Of a stretch of DNA of 64,000 bases, positions 16,963 through 25,742 are shown in pieces. The notes beneath the pieces were generated by a model. That model ran no database searches and was not told the origin of the DNA. It was given only the letters and a program-made list of their open reading frames with translations. The position numbers were made by a program, and so were the translations under genes. Numbering within the stretch: the stretch's first letter is position 1; each line of letters starts with the position of its first letter. Source of the stretch: JABDIY01 sp963803875 (lineage in GTDB: Bacteria > Actinomycetota > Acidimicrobiia > Acidimicrobiales > SZUA-35); assembly GCA_963803875.1 (NCBI GenBank), contig CAWDOA010000016.1, positions 496,001-560,000 on the forward strand, in the 5' to 3' direction.

Positions 16963-19716
16963 GTGGCCAAAACCCTCGTTATCGTCGAATCCCCAGCCAA
17001 GGCCAAGAAGATCGGTGAATACCTCGGCTCGGAGTTTGTGGTCGAGTCGTCGATCGGTCACGTCCGTGACCTCCCCAAGAACGCCGCTGACGTCCCCCCT
17101 GCGTACAAGGGGGAAAAGTGGGCCAAGATGGGCATCGACGTCGACAACGACTTCAAAGCGCTCTATGTCACAAACCCGGATAAGAAACACCATGTGCGCC
17201 ATCTGAAGGCGTTGCTCAAGGACTCCGACGAGCTGATTCTGGCAACGGATCAGGATCGTGAGGGTGAGGCCATCGCCTGGCATCTTCTGGAGCTTCTCAA
17301 TCCCCGTGTTCCGGTCAAACGGATCGTTTTCAACGAGGTCACCAAAGAAGCGATTGAGCGGGCGCTGGCCCACCCCGGTGAGCTGAACCTACGTGTCGTC
17401 GAAGCACAGGAAGCCCGCCGCCTGCTCGACCGCCTGTATGGCTATGAACTGTCTCCGGTCATGTGGCGCAAGATTGCCCAGGGCACGTCGGCCGGACGGG
17501 TGCAGTCGGTTGCCACCCGAATCGTGGTCGAGCGTGAACGGGAGCGTATGGCGTTCGTGTCGGCCAACTACTGGGACCTGGTCGCAACCTTCACCGCCGC
17601 CGGAGCCGAGCGCCCCTTCTCCGCCAAGATCCTCGAGGTCGATGGCGCTCGTATCGCCGGCGGCAAGGAGTTCACCGATGCCGGTGAACTCAAGGCCGGC
17701 ACCAAGACCGAGCTGCTCCACCTCGACGAGGCCGGAGCGGCGGCCCTTGTCAGGGGTGTCGAAGGTCAAGACGCCGTTGTGGAGAGCCGTGAGGCAAGGC
17801 CCTATCGACGCCGGCCGGCGGCACCGTTCATCACCTCCACCTACCAGCAGGAGGCGGGCCGGAAACTTCGTCTGTCGTCAGCGCAGGCGATGCGAGTGGC
17901 GCAGGGGCTCTACGAGCGGGGCTTCATCACCTACATGCGGACCGACAGTGTGACGCTGTCGAGCCAGGCGATCACCGCCGCCCGAAATCAGATTACCGAG
18001 CGCTACGGCAACGACTTCCTTCCCGACCAAGCCCGCACGTACAAGGGTAAGTCCAAGAACGCTCAGGAAGCCCATGAGGCGATCCGTCCTGCGGGCGACA
18101 CCTTCCGCACTCCTGAACAGGTCGCCTCCGAGCTCAGCACACAGGACCTCAAGGTCTATGAGCTGATCTGGAAGCGCACGGTTGCGTCCCAGATGACAGA
18201 CGCCACCGGAGAGACCGTCACCCTCCGGCTGGGGGTGGACACAAGCGACTCCCGGCACGCCGTCTTTTCGACCAGCGGTACCGTCATCAAACATCCCGGC
18301 TTCCTGAAGGTCTACAGGGAAGGTGTTGACGAAGAAGAAACCTCAGACGAGCCCAAGGAACAGCAGCTACCCCCGCTCGAAACCGGCGATCCGGCCACTG
18401 TGCTCTCGGCTCAGGCCGAAGGCCATGACACTGCGCCGCCGCCCCGATACACCGAGGCTTCGTTGGTCAAGAAGCTGGAGGAGCTCGAGGTTGGACGACC
18501 ATCCACCTATGCCAGCATCATGGCGACGATCCAGGCTCGGGAGTATGTCTGGAAGAAGGGCACTGCGCTCGTTCCGAACTTCACCGCGTTCGCGATCGTC
18601 AACATCCTCGAAAAGCACTTTCCGAACCTGGTCGACTACAAGTTCACCGCCAAACTCGAAGACGATCTCGATTCCATCGCAGCGGGCGGCGAGGAGCGGA
18701 TCCCATATCTGCGCCGCTTCTACTTCGGTGATGGCGAGGATCCCGGCCTCAAGGTAAAGGTGACCGAACGCCTCGACGAGATCGATGCCAAGGAAATCAA
18801 CTCGATTCCGATCGGCGTTGACAGCAACGGCGAGCTGGTAGAAGCCCGGCCCGGCAAGTTCGGCCCCTACCTCCGGCGTGGCGAGCAGACAGCTTCGATC
18901 CCGCCCGATCTCACTCCCGACGAGCTCACGATCGACAAGGCGATCGAAATCCTCAGCGCCCCTCAGGGTGACAAGGAATTGGGAGTTCACCCTCAGTCCC
19001 AGCAGCCGATCTTCGTCAAGACCGGGCGGTTTGGGCCCTACGTTCAGCTGGGCGAACGCGACGACGAAACCGGTGTCAAACCGCAGATGGAGTCGCTGTT
19101 CAAATCGATGGATCCGGAGACCGTCACCGTGGAACAAGCGGTCCAACTCCTGTCGCTTCCCCGGCGGGTCGGTGTCGATGAACACGGCCAGGAAATACTT
19201 GCCCGAAACGGGCGCTACGGCCCATACATCGCCCGCACTGTGGTCGCCGAGGATGGCAAAGAGAAGAACGACAGCCGCAGCCTCGAAACCGAAGAGCAGC
19301 TGTTCACGATCACCGAGACCGATGCCCGCGAAGTGTTCGCTCAGCCCAAACGACGGCGCGGTCAGGCTGCCCCCAAGGCCGGCACTCCGGTGGGTGTTGA
19401 TCCCGCAACCGACAAGCCGGTCGAACTGAAGGACGGTCGCTTCGGACCCTACGTGACCGACGGAGAAACCAACGCAAGCCTCCGCAAGGGCGACGATCCC
19501 GAGACCATCACCATCGAACGGGCCTCTGAACTCCTGGCCATACGCCGCGAGGCCGGACCGGCCAAAAAGCGCAAAAAGGCTGCAAAGAAGAAGAAGAAAA
19601 CCACAGCCAAGAAGCCAACCAAGAAAAAGGCCGCCAAGAAGAAAGCTCCGGCGAAGAAGACTGCAGCGGCCAAGAAAGCGGCTGCGGCCAAGGCCGTGGA
19701 TGAGGATCCGTTTTAG
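16963..19716 (+). CDS. topA: DNA topoisomerase I
   Basis: 917 residues from GTG 16963. It relaxes negative supercoils by single-strand passage. The Toprim domain begins LVIVESPAKAKKIGEYLGSE and contains DQDREGEAIAWHLLE; the active-site Tyr lies in RGFITYMRTDSVTLSSQAI. Instead of zinc fingers, the C-terminal third has repeated basic modules with GRFGPYV/GRYGPYI-type motifs, as in actinobacterial TopA, and it finishes in a long Lys/Ala-rich tail. That tail is known in actinobacteria to increase processivity. It overlaps tmk by 17 bp. Confidence 0.97.
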   Translation: MAKTLVIVESPAKAKKIGEYLGSEFVVESSIGHVRDLPKNAADVPPAYKGEKWAKMGIDVDNDFKALYVTNPDKKHHVRHLKALLKDSDELILATDQDREGEAIAWHLLELLNPRVPVKRIVFNEVTKEAIERALAHPGELNLRVVEAQEARRLLDRLYGYELSPVMWRKIAQGTSAGRVQSVATRIVVERERERMAFVSANYWDLVATFTAAGAERPFSAKILEVDGARIAGGKEFTDAGELKAGTKTELLHLDEAGAAALVRGVEGQDAVVESREARPYRRRPAAPFITSTYQQEAGRKLRLSSAQAMRVAQGLYERGFITYMRTDSVTLSSQAITAARNQITERYGNDFLPDQARTYKGKSKNAQEAHEAIRPAGDTFRTPEQVASELSTQDLKVYELIWKRTVASQMTDATGETVTLRLGVDTSDSRHAVFSTSGTVIKHPGFLKVYREGVDEEETSDEPKEQQLPPLETGDPATVLSAQAEGHDTAPPPRYTEASLVKKLEELEVGRPSTYASIMATIQAREYVWKKGTALVPNFTAFAIVNILEKHFPNLVDYKFTAKLEDDLDSIAAGGEERIPYLRRFYFGDGEDPGLKVKVTERLDEIDAKEINSIPIGVDSNGELVEARPGKFGPYLRRGEQTASIPPDLTPDELTIDKAIEILSAPQGDKELGVHPQSQQPIFVKTGRFGPYVQLGERDDETGVKPQMESLFKSMDPETVTVEQAVQLLSLPRRVGVDEHGQEILARNGRYGPYIARTVVAEDGKEKNDSRSLETEEQLFTITETDAREVFAQPKRRRGQAAPKAGTPVGVDPATDKPVELKDGRFGPYVTDGETNASLRKGDDPETITIERASELLAIRREAGPAKKRKKAAKKKKKTTAKKPTKKKAAKKKAPAKKTAAAKKAAAAKAVDEDPF

Positions 19717-20326
19717 GTTGGGGCTCTACATCGCACTCGAAGGAGGAGAGGGTTCGGGCAAAAGCTCTCAGGCGAAAGCCTTGGCCCGCCGGCTCGATGC
19801 CGTGCTCACTCGAGAACCGGGAGGTACGTCGTTGGGTGCTGAGCTCCGCAAACTGTTGCTCGCACCGGAAATGCCCGAGATCTCGGCCCGAGCAGAGGCG
19901 CTGATGATGGCTGCGGACCGAGCCGAACACATGGCTTTGGTGGTGGAGCCCGCCCGGGCGTCGGGCCGTCACGTGGTGTCGGATCGTTCGGTGTACTCCT
20001 CGCTGGCCTACCAGGGAGGAGCGCGGGGCCTCGGTATCGACGCAGTGCGTCGGGTGAACGACTTCGCTCTGGATGGACACCTGCCCGACGTTGTCGTGCT
20101 CCTCAATGCCAGCCCCGACGTGGCTCGCGCTCGGATGAAATCGCTTCCCGATCGGCTCGAGGCGGCCGGACAACGTTTCCACGATGTTGTCGCTGAGACC
20201 TATCAGCAGCTGGCCAGTTCCGAACCTGATCGGTTTGTCGTTGTTTCAGCCAACGAGTCGTTCAAACAGGTCCAATCGGCCATCTGGGCGGTGATCGAGC
20301 CGCGGATCTTGGCAGACTCGGTGTAG
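19700..20326 (+). CDS. tmk: thymidylate kinase
   Basis: Phosphorylates dTMP to dTDP. P-loop EGGEGSGKSSQ, then TREPGGTSLG (dTMP-binding Arg), the DRSVYSSLAYQGGARGLG segment and a C-terminal DVVAETYQQLA helix are all present. The ORF allows ATG 19700, which overlaps topA by 17 bp. TTG 19718, giving LGLYIALEGGEG, is the other reasonable start and matches the usual family N-terminus better. The stop shares a base with the holB GTG. Confidence 0.93.
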   Translation: MRIRFRLGLYIALEGGEGSGKSSQAKALARRLDAVLTREPGGTSLGAELRKLLLAPEMPEISARAEALMMAADRAEHMALVVEPARASGRHVVSDRSVYSSLAYQGGARGLGIDAVRRVNDFALDGHLPDVVVLLNASPDVARARMKSLPDRLEAAGQRFHDVVAETYQQLASSEPDRFVVVSANESFKQVQSAIWAVIEPRILADSV

Positions 20327-21366
20327 TGGTTCCCGATCCCTACAGCCGAGTTGTCGGTCAAGACGAAGCGGTGGGGCGCCTGCGGGCAGCTGCCCGTCAG
20401 CCGGTCCACGCCTATTTGCTCGTCGGACAGCCGGGCTCGGGCCCTACCGCTGCGGCCCTCGGTTTCGCGGCCGAGCTGCTGAGTGACGGGCTCGAGGGTG
20501 AGTCCGCCGCAAGGGCGGTGGAACTAGCGCTGGCGGGTACCCATCCCGACTTGGTGACTGTCGAATCCGAGGGCGCGGCGCTTCGGGTGCCTGAGGCTGA
20601 GTTCATCATTTCCGCAGCGTCCATGTCGCCGGTGGAACACTCACGCAAGGTGCTGCTCATCCACCGAATCGACGTCATCGAGGAGAAAGCGGTCGGCAAG
20701 CTTCTCAAGATCATCGAAGAACCGCCCGCATCCACAGTGTTCATAGCGCTCGCCGGAGAGCTCACACCCGAACTCACCACCATCGCCAGCCGGTGCGTCA
20801 ATGTGGAGTTCGGCCCGGTTTCGGTGGTTGTGATCGAGAACCAGCTTGTTGCCGAAGGGGTAGAAGCCGGTAAGGCAGCTCTGGCCGCATCGGCATCCGG
20901 TGGTGACCTCGAACGAGCTCGTCTGCTCGCCACCGACCCCGCCATTGCCAACCGGGCCGAGCTGTGGCAGATGCTGCCCGAGCGGCTCAATGGAACCGGG
21001 AATGCCGCGTACGACTTCACCCAGCAGATCAGGGCTGCCCTCGACGAGGCGGCGGAACCCCTCACCCGTCGACATGCCGAGGAAGTGGTCGAGCTTGATC
21101 GCCGAGCTGAAGAAGTGGGCGAACGGGGCCTTGGCCGAGCCAAGGTGATCGCGTCCCACAAGCGTGAACTACGCAAGCTGCGAACCGACGAACTCCGATT
21201 CGGTCTGGCCACCCTCAGCCGGGTCTACCGCGACCGCCTGTTGGAGGGGTCAGACCCCAAAGCGGTGCGAGCCATCGAGAGGATCCAATTCTCCGCCAAC
21301 GAACTGGTCCGAAACCCCAACGAAGCCCTCTTCCTGCAGTCGCTCTTCCTCGACCTCGCCGGCTGA
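20326..21366 (+). CDS. holB: DNA polymerase III subunit delta' (clamp-loader AAA+ subunit)
   Basis: 346 residues from GTG 20326. Layout is DnaX/HolB-like: VVGQDEAVGRLRAAARQPVH, the P-loop region LVGQPGSGPTAAA, VLLIHRIDVIEEKAVGKLLK and EEPPASTVFIAL. The P-loop has Pro where Lys is needed for ATP binding, and the zinc-binding Cys cluster is absent, both consistent with a non-hydrolysing delta' subunit. The topA-tmk-holB order supports the call. A terminator follows. Confidence 0.88.
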   Translation: MVPDPYSRVVGQDEAVGRLRAAARQPVHAYLLVGQPGSGPTAAALGFAAELLSDGLEGESAARAVELALAGTHPDLVTVESEGAALRVPEAEFIISAASMSPVEHSRKVLLIHRIDVIEEKAVGKLLKIIEEPPASTVFIALAGELTPELTTIASRCVNVEFGPVSVVVIENQLVAEGVEAGKAALAASASGGDLERARLLATDPAIANRAELWQMLPERLNGTGNAAYDFTQQIRAALDEAAEPLTRRHAEEVVELDRRAEEVGERGLGRAKVIASHKRELRKLRTDELRFGLATLSRVYRDRLLEGSDPKAVRAIERIQFSANELVRNPNEALFLQSLFLDLAG

Positions 21367-21367
21367 A

Positions 21368-21397
21368 GTCGGTGGTCGAACCGCCGACAGGTTTTGT
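21368..21397 (+). terminator. intrinsic terminator after holB
   Basis: GTCGGTGG pairs with CCGCCGAC (one G-U) around the loop TCGAA, followed by AGGTTTTGTT. This probably ends the topA-tmk-holB transcript just before the tRNA-Thr gene. Confidence 0.7.
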
Positions 21398-21412
21398 TAG
21401 CCTTCAAGGCCC

Positions 21413-21485
21413 GCCCGAATAGCTCAGTTGGTAGAGCGACGCTCTCGTAAAGCGTAGGTCACGAGTTCAATTCTCGTTTCGGGCT
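21413..21485 (+). tRNA. tRNA-Thr (anticodon CGT)
   Basis: 73 nt, cloverleaf complete: acceptor GCCCGAA/TTCGGGC, D arm with AGCTCAGTTGGTAGAGC, anticodon stem ACGCT/AGCGT closing the loop CTCGTAA (anticodon CGU), T arm ACGAG TTCAATT CTCGT, discriminator T. CCA is not encoded. It differs from the second tRNA-Thr at 47205 mainly in the anticodon and T stem. Confidence 0.96.
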
Positions 21486-21487
21486 CT

Positions 21488-21642
21488 GTTCTTATTCCCT
21501 CCGCTCGCCGGCGCCCGTTCCTGCCGTTCGGCGGCGCTGGGCGCCTTCTCTCTTACCGCCTTTCGGCGTGGCCGCCGAAACGCTTCTTGGTTCGAAGTTC
21601 GGCGGCGCTGGGCGCCTGAATCGGTTTGCCTGCGCTCGCCTC
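21488..21642 (+). repeat. diverged copy of the 99-bp hairpin repeat family
   Basis: Bases 21488-21587 align with the reverse complement of the tandem array at 36231-36527 and its flank. Shared blocks in order are CCCTCCGCTCGCC, CCTGCCGTTC, CGGCGCTG, ACCGCCTTTCGGCG, and GCCGAAACGCTTCT. A second, partial copy (TTCGGCGGCGCTGGGCGCCT, then TGCCTGCGCTCGCC) lies at 21599-21642. The copy follows the tRNA-Thr 3' end. The rest of the gap up to the anti-sigma stop at 21790 shows no gene. Confidence 0.75.
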
Positions 21643-21789
21643 TGGTGGTGCGTGGCGAACCCGTTCGTCTTTCTAGAGTCGGGTGGGCTCGGTGTGCTGT
21701 GATTGGGTCGGGTCGCTTCGGCCACGTTGGCACGGAGCCGGGTCGGCCGGTACGGGCTGCTTCGTCCCTCCGCAGCCTTGCGCCTGCGC

Positions 21790-22029
21790 TCAGCCGCACT
21801 CGTTGACGATGGCGGCCCTGATGCGGGCAGCGAGATCGTCGGGAACCTCGGTTCGGAGCTTGTCGGCGATCACCGTGCGCAGTTCGGCCTCGAAACCGAA
21901 CGCATCCATACACGGCGGGCAATCATCGAGGTGAGCCTGAATCCTGGCTCGCTTCCCTTCGGTGATCTCCCCATCGAGGAAGAAGTGGAGTTCATGAGCC
22001 GTTTCTGAGCAGTCGTTCTTCATGGTCAT
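21790..22029 (-). CDS. RsrA-like zinc anti-sigma factor (mycothiol-system type)
   Basis: 79 residues from MTMKNDCSETAHELHFFLDG. It carries the ZAS zinc motif HLDDCPPC (H-x3-C-x2-C) near residue 33, plus an earlier Cys (NDCSE), as in RsrA of Streptomyces and RshA of mycobacteria. In those proteins thiol oxidation ejects zinc and releases the sigma factor. The start lies 13 bp after the sigma stop, so the two are co-expressed. The frame is open further upstream, but that part overlaps the sigma gene and is rejected. Confidence 0.82.
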   Translation of the reverse strand: MTMKNDCSETAHELHFFLDGEITEGKRARIQAHLDDCPPCMDAFGFEAELRTVIADKLRTEVPDDLAARIRAAIVNECG

Positions 22030-22042
22030 TCCGTGGGTTCGA

Positions 22043-22606
22043 TCAATCGGGGGTGGCGGAAACGATTCCTCGCTCGACAGCCAACTCGTACAACGCCTTC
22101 TGAAGCGCATTTCTTCCACGGTGCAGCCGGCTCATCACCGTGCCGATCGGAATCTCCAGGATCTCGGCGATCTCCTTGTACGCAAACCCCTCCACGTCGG
22201 CCAACAGGACCGGCAGCCTGTAGTGCTCGGGTAGTTCGTCCACGGCATCGGTAACGGTGGGGTCGGTGAGTCGGTGCATCAAGTCGTCTTCGGCACTGGG
22301 GCTTATCCCCTCGTCCCCGACCCGTTTGTAGAGGTACAGGTTCTCCACGTCGTCGAGTTCTGCTTCTTCGGGCCGTCGCGACTTCGTGCGGAAGCGGTTG
22401 ATGTGGGTGTTGGTCAGAATGCGGAACAACCATGCCCTCAGGTTCGTGCCCTCTCTGAACGAGCCGTAGGCGCGATATGCCTTCAGATAGGTTTCCTGAA
22501 CGAGATCCTCGGCATCGGCCCGGTTGCCGCTGAGCCGCATAGCGGTTCCGAACAGCGCACCCATGAAGGGTTCGGTGTCGTCGGTGAAGGTTGCCTGGTC
22601 GGCCAC
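22043..22606 (-). CDS. ECF sigma factor of the SigR/SigH group
   Basis: Region 2 (FGTAMRLSGNRADAEDLVQE, then TYLKAYRAYGSF and LRAWLFRILTNTHINRFR) and region 4 (ELPEHYRLPVLLADVEGF, then YKEIAEILEIPIGTVMSRLH) are close to SigR/SigH, the ECF12 oxidative-stress sigma factors. GTG 22606 is the preferred start; a TTG at 22657 would add 17 residues. With the anti-sigma gene directly downstream this forms the classic thiol-stress switch. I could not identify a convincing self-promoter upstream. Confidence 0.87.
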   Translation of the reverse strand: MADQATFTDDTEPFMGALFGTAMRLSGNRADAEDLVQETYLKAYRAYGSFREGTNLRAWLFRILTNTHINRFRTKSRRPEEAELDDVENLYLYKRVGDEGISPSAEDDLMHRLTDPTVTDAVDELPEHYRLPVLLADVEGFAYKEIAEILEIPIGTVMSRLHRGRNALQKALYELAVERGIVSATPD

Positions 22607-22722
22607 CAGACCAGGATAGGGAGAACCAAACCCCCTGGACGCACCCAGCGTTGTCAAACACTGGCCAGGTGTTGCGGCCCGTCGCTATGAGAACCAGACC
22701 ATCACCGGCGTATACTGAGCTG

Positions 22723-22851
22723 ATGCTGGCTGTCATCTGGACTTTTTGGATCGGTGTGATCCTCACGATCGGCTCGATAGGGGCCATTCTCGGCTTGATC
22801 GTCGGTTACATCGTCAAGGTCAAGCGGATTCAGTACCCACGAGAAAGCTGA
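22723..22851 (+). CDS. small single-pass membrane protein
   Basis: 42 residues from ATG 22723: a hydrophobic helix (LAVIWTFWIGVILTIGSIGA, continuing ILGLIVGYIV) followed by a short basic tail, KVKRIQYPRES. The stop overlaps the next ATG as TGATG, so translation is coupled to the DUF2342 metalloprotease gene. That coupling is the main evidence that it is real. Function unknown; it may anchor or assist the downstream protein. Confidence 0.5.
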   Translation: MLAVIWTFWIGVILTIGSIGAILGLIVGYIVKVKRIQYPRES

Positions 22852-23966
22852 TGGTCACAACCGTCGACTGGGACACCGCTCGTTCTGTCGCGGCTCGGGT
22901 CGCCAATGACGACGGTTTCGAACAGACCTACAAGGCGCAGTCGCTACGTGACGACATGGCCGAACTCACTCCACAGGCCGAAGCGCTGGTGGAGGAAGAG
23001 ACCGGCCTCGTCTCCCTTGCCGGCCAGGCCCGAGGCCGAGTTGTCGACCGTGCCGCCTGGGTCGACGCCAACTTGGCGAGCTTCGATCGTTTGATGCGAC
23101 CACTCCTGGCCAAGCTCGAACGAAAACACGACGAGGCCAGCGAGGGTCCACCGTCGAAGGCGTCGCAGATCCTGGCGCCACTCGGCAATGCGGTGCACTA
23201 TGCGACCGGCAAGGTGGGTCCCAAGGTCACCGGCGGCGAGCTCGGGATTCTGCTCGGGTGGATGAGCGGCCGTGTGATCGGTCAGTATGACCTTCTCGTC
23301 ATCGAAGACGAGAGCCCTGAAGACCAAGATTGGGTCTATTACGTGGGACCCAACATGCTGGCTCTCGAAGAACGCTACGGCTTTCCCCCCGAAGAATTCC
23401 GCCTCTGGGTCGCAATCCACGAATGCACCCATCGAGCCCAGTTCACCGCTGTCCCGTGGCTTCGTCCCCATTTTCTCGGGCTGGTGAACGAGCTCATCGA
23501 TGCCGTGGATCCCGATCCGAAGGCATTCCTGGAGACGATCAAGAAGATCGCAGAACAGAAGCGCAACGGTGAGGCCGTGATCGACCAGCGTGGGATCTCC
23601 GCTCTCTTCGCCTCCGACGAACAGAAAGAGATCATGGACCGGATGACCGGTCTCATGAGCCTGCTCGAAGGACACGGCGACATAGTGATGGGTCGAGCCG
23701 GCAAGGATCTCATCCCCAGCCAACCCCGCTTCCACCGTGTGTTCGCCAACAGGCGTAACAGAGCCACTGGGGCGGCCAAGGTGATGCAACGTCTCATGGG
23801 TATGGAAGCCAAGATGGCCCAGTACGCCGAAGGTGAGAAGTTCGTCGAATCGGTCGAAACCGCAGGCGGCCCGGAACTGTTCTCGCGGGTATGGGACAAG
23901 GCCGAACACCTGCCAACCGGTGCGGAGATCAAGGACCCGTCATTGTGGGTTCAGCGAATGACCTGA
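22851..23966 (+). CDS. DUF2342 zinc-dependent metalloprotease-like protein
   Basis: 371 residues. The family is labelled zinc-dependent metalloprotease or F420-biosynthesis-associated protein and is nearly restricted to actinobacteria. The signature HECTHRAQF (HExxH) lies near residue 185, after WVYYVGPNMLALEERYGFP, and a second conserved Glu-containing helix reads MSLLEGHGDIVMG. The real substrate is unknown. As in other actinobacteria, it lies directly before tilS, which it overlaps by 22 bp. Confidence 0.88.
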   Translation: MVTTVDWDTARSVAARVANDDGFEQTYKAQSLRDDMAELTPQAEALVEEETGLVSLAGQARGRVVDRAAWVDANLASFDRLMRPLLAKLERKHDEASEGPPSKASQILAPLGNAVHYATGKVGPKVTGGELGILLGWMSGRVIGQYDLLVIEDESPEDQDWVYYVGPNMLALEERYGFPPEEFRLWVAIHECTHRAQFTAVPWLRPHFLGLVNELIDAVDPDPKAFLETIKKIAEQKRNGEAVIDQRGISALFASDEQKEIMDRMTGLMSLLEGHGDIVMGRAGKDLIPSQPRFHRVFANRRNRATGAAKVMQRLMGMEAKMAQYAEGEKFVESVETAGGPELFSRVWDKAEHLPTGAEIKDPSLWVQRMT

Positions 23967-24829
23967 CCCGGGTCCTCCGACCCTGGCTAGCCAATTGCAC
24001 ATTCGGAACGCCCGGAACCGCGGTTCGCTGTGGGGTCTCGGGTGGTGCCGATTCGCTTGCGATGCTGGTTCTTGGCATTGCGGCCGGACTTGAGGTCACC
24101 GCTGTTCACATTGACCACGGCCTTCGAGAGGAGTCCGAGGCTGAGTTGGTCCGAGACGCAGCGTCCCAATTCGGTGCTCGATTCGAATCGATCTCGGTGA
24201 ACGTTGCTCCGGGCTCGAACACTGAAGACCGGGCCCGTTCGGCTCGTCTGGCGGCCCTGGGACCTGGAGCGCTCACTGGCCACACCGCAGACGACCAAGC
24301 CGAAACCGTACTGCTCCAGCTCATGTGGGGCGCCGGACCCACCGGTATTTCCGCCATGCAACCGGGCCCGTCCAAGCCTCTCTTGCGACTTCGACGCGCC
24401 GACACCGAAGCCGTGTGCACCGCGGTCGGGTTGAAATGGTTCTCCGATCCCACCAATTCCGATCCCCGCTTTCGCCGCAATAGGGTCCGCCAGGAACTGA
24501 TTCCGCTCATGAACCAGATCGCCGATCGCGATTCGGTGCCGCTCCTCAACCGTTCGGCCTCGGTCTCCCGTTCCACTGTGGAAGCGCTGGAGGAATTGTT
24601 GCCCGAGGGTGATCCGACCGATACCCGCTGGCTCAGCTCACTGTCCGATCCTGTGGCTCGACTGATCGTCCGACGTTGGCTGAAAAGCCACATTGGGAGA
24701 CCGATCACCGCTGCCGCAACCGATCGCGTGATGCGGGTGGTTGCACACGAGATCAAGGCCACCGAAGTCGAAGGCGGTGGCCGGGTGGAGCGATCCGACG
24801 GTCGCCTTTCCATTCGGTATTCTTCGTGA
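23945..24829 (+). CDS. tilS: tRNA(Ile)-lysidine synthase
   Basis: 294 residues from GTG 23945, inside the end of the previous gene. TilS changes C34 of the AUA-reading tRNA-Ile to lysidine. The PP-loop CGVSGGADSLAML, the AVHIDHGLREES strand, GHTADDQAETVLLQLMWG and the NSDPRFRRNRVRQELIP segment are all diagnostic. The C-terminal tail is short, as is usual in actinobacteria. The hpt and ftsH genes that commonly follow tilS in this phylum are absent; folP comes next. Confidence 0.92.
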   Translation: MGSANDLTRVLRPWLANCTFGTPGTAVRCGVSGGADSLAMLVLGIAAGLEVTAVHIDHGLREESEAELVRDAASQFGARFESISVNVAPGSNTEDRARSARLAALGPGALTGHTADDQAETVLLQLMWGAGPTGISAMQPGPSKPLLRLRRADTEAVCTAVGLKWFSDPTNSDPRFRRNRVRQELIPLMNQIADRDSVPLLNRSASVSRSTVEALEELLPEGDPTDTRWLSSLSDPVARLIVRRWLKSHIGRPITAAATDRVMRVVAHEIKATEVEGGGRVERSDGRLSIRYSS

Positions 24830-24902
24830 CCACACGCTCACCAACGCCCAATCTGGGCGGCACCCGGCCGGGATGGCCAGCTCGGTTCTGTCGGTAGGGT
24901 GA

Positions 24903-25742
24903 ATGGTGATGCGTCCGCTGGTCATGGGCATTCTGAATGTCACCCCCGATTCGTTCTCCGATGGAGGGGAGTTCAACGCCGCCGACGCTGCGCTTGCGAG
25001 GGCTCGAGAAATGATCGATGAGGGTGCTGACATCATCGATATCGGCGGCGAGTCCACCCGCCCGGGCGCCGAACCGGTGTCGATAGACCTGGAGCTCGAG
25101 CGTGTCATCCCAGCCATCGAGGCCACCAAACACCTGGGTCGGGTCTCGATCGACACCCGACACGAGGAAACAGCGCGGGCGGCGGTTGAAGCAGGCGCCT
25201 CGCTGATCAATGATGTTTCATCCTCCTTGGGAGCTGTAGCCGGACAACTGAACGTCGGCTACGTGGCGATGCATATGCAGGGCGACCCCAGAACCATGCA
25301 GCAGGAGCCGCGCTATGACGACGTTGTGGCCGAGGTTGCAGAGTTTCTGTTGCAGCGTGCCGATGCTGCTTCGAGTGCCGGATGCTCAGAGGTCTGGGTC
25401 GATCCCGGTTTCGGTTTCGGAAAGACCGAAGATCACAACCTCGAGCTACTGGCGCGGCTGGACCAGCTCACCGCTGGCCCCTACCCGGTGATGGTGGGTC
25501 TCAGCCGGAAACGCTGGCTGGGCACAATGCTCGCCCGTTCAGACCAAAGGGTCTCGGCTGAGCCGGTGGATCCGGTAGGTCCCAAAGATCGCCTCGAGGG
25601 TTCGGTCGCTACCCAGACCCTCGCAATGGCGCTGGGCGCAAAGATGATTCGAGTTCACGACGTGAAGGCCGGATGGCAGGCAGCCACCGTGGTGGCGGGA
25701 ACCACCGAGCCTGAACAAACAATCTCTGGAGGAGGCCGTTAA
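24903..25742 (+). CDS. folP: dihydropteroate synthase
   Basis: 279 residues, TIM barrel. It joins p-aminobenzoate to the pterin in folate synthesis and is the sulfonamide target. Signatures: MGILNVTPDSFSDGGEF, IDIGGESTRPGAEPVS, the ASLINDVSS segment, WVDPGFGFGKTEDHNLELLA and MVGLSRKRWLG. It begins the folP-orf-folB-folK operon; the stop TAA shares its last A with the next ATG. Confidence 0.96.
   Translation: MVMRPLVMGILNVTPDSFSDGGEFNAADAALARAREMIDEGADIIDIGGESTRPGAEPVSIDLELERVIPAIEATKHLGRVSIDTRHEETARAAVEAGASLINDVSSSLGAVAGQLNVGYVAMHMQGDPRTMQQEPRYDDVVAEVAEFLLQRADAASSAGCSEVWVDPGFGFGKTEDHNLELLARLDQLTAGPYPVMVGLSRKRWLGTMLARSDQRVSAEPVDPVGPKDRLEGSVATQTLAMALGAKMIRVHDVKAGWQAATVVAGTTEPEQTISGGGR

Noticed and set aside
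21467..21922. A 151-residue minus-strand frame beginning in the anti-sigma gene
   Set aside because: Arg-rich translation of the repeat-containing spacer, and it runs into the tRNA-Thr gene.
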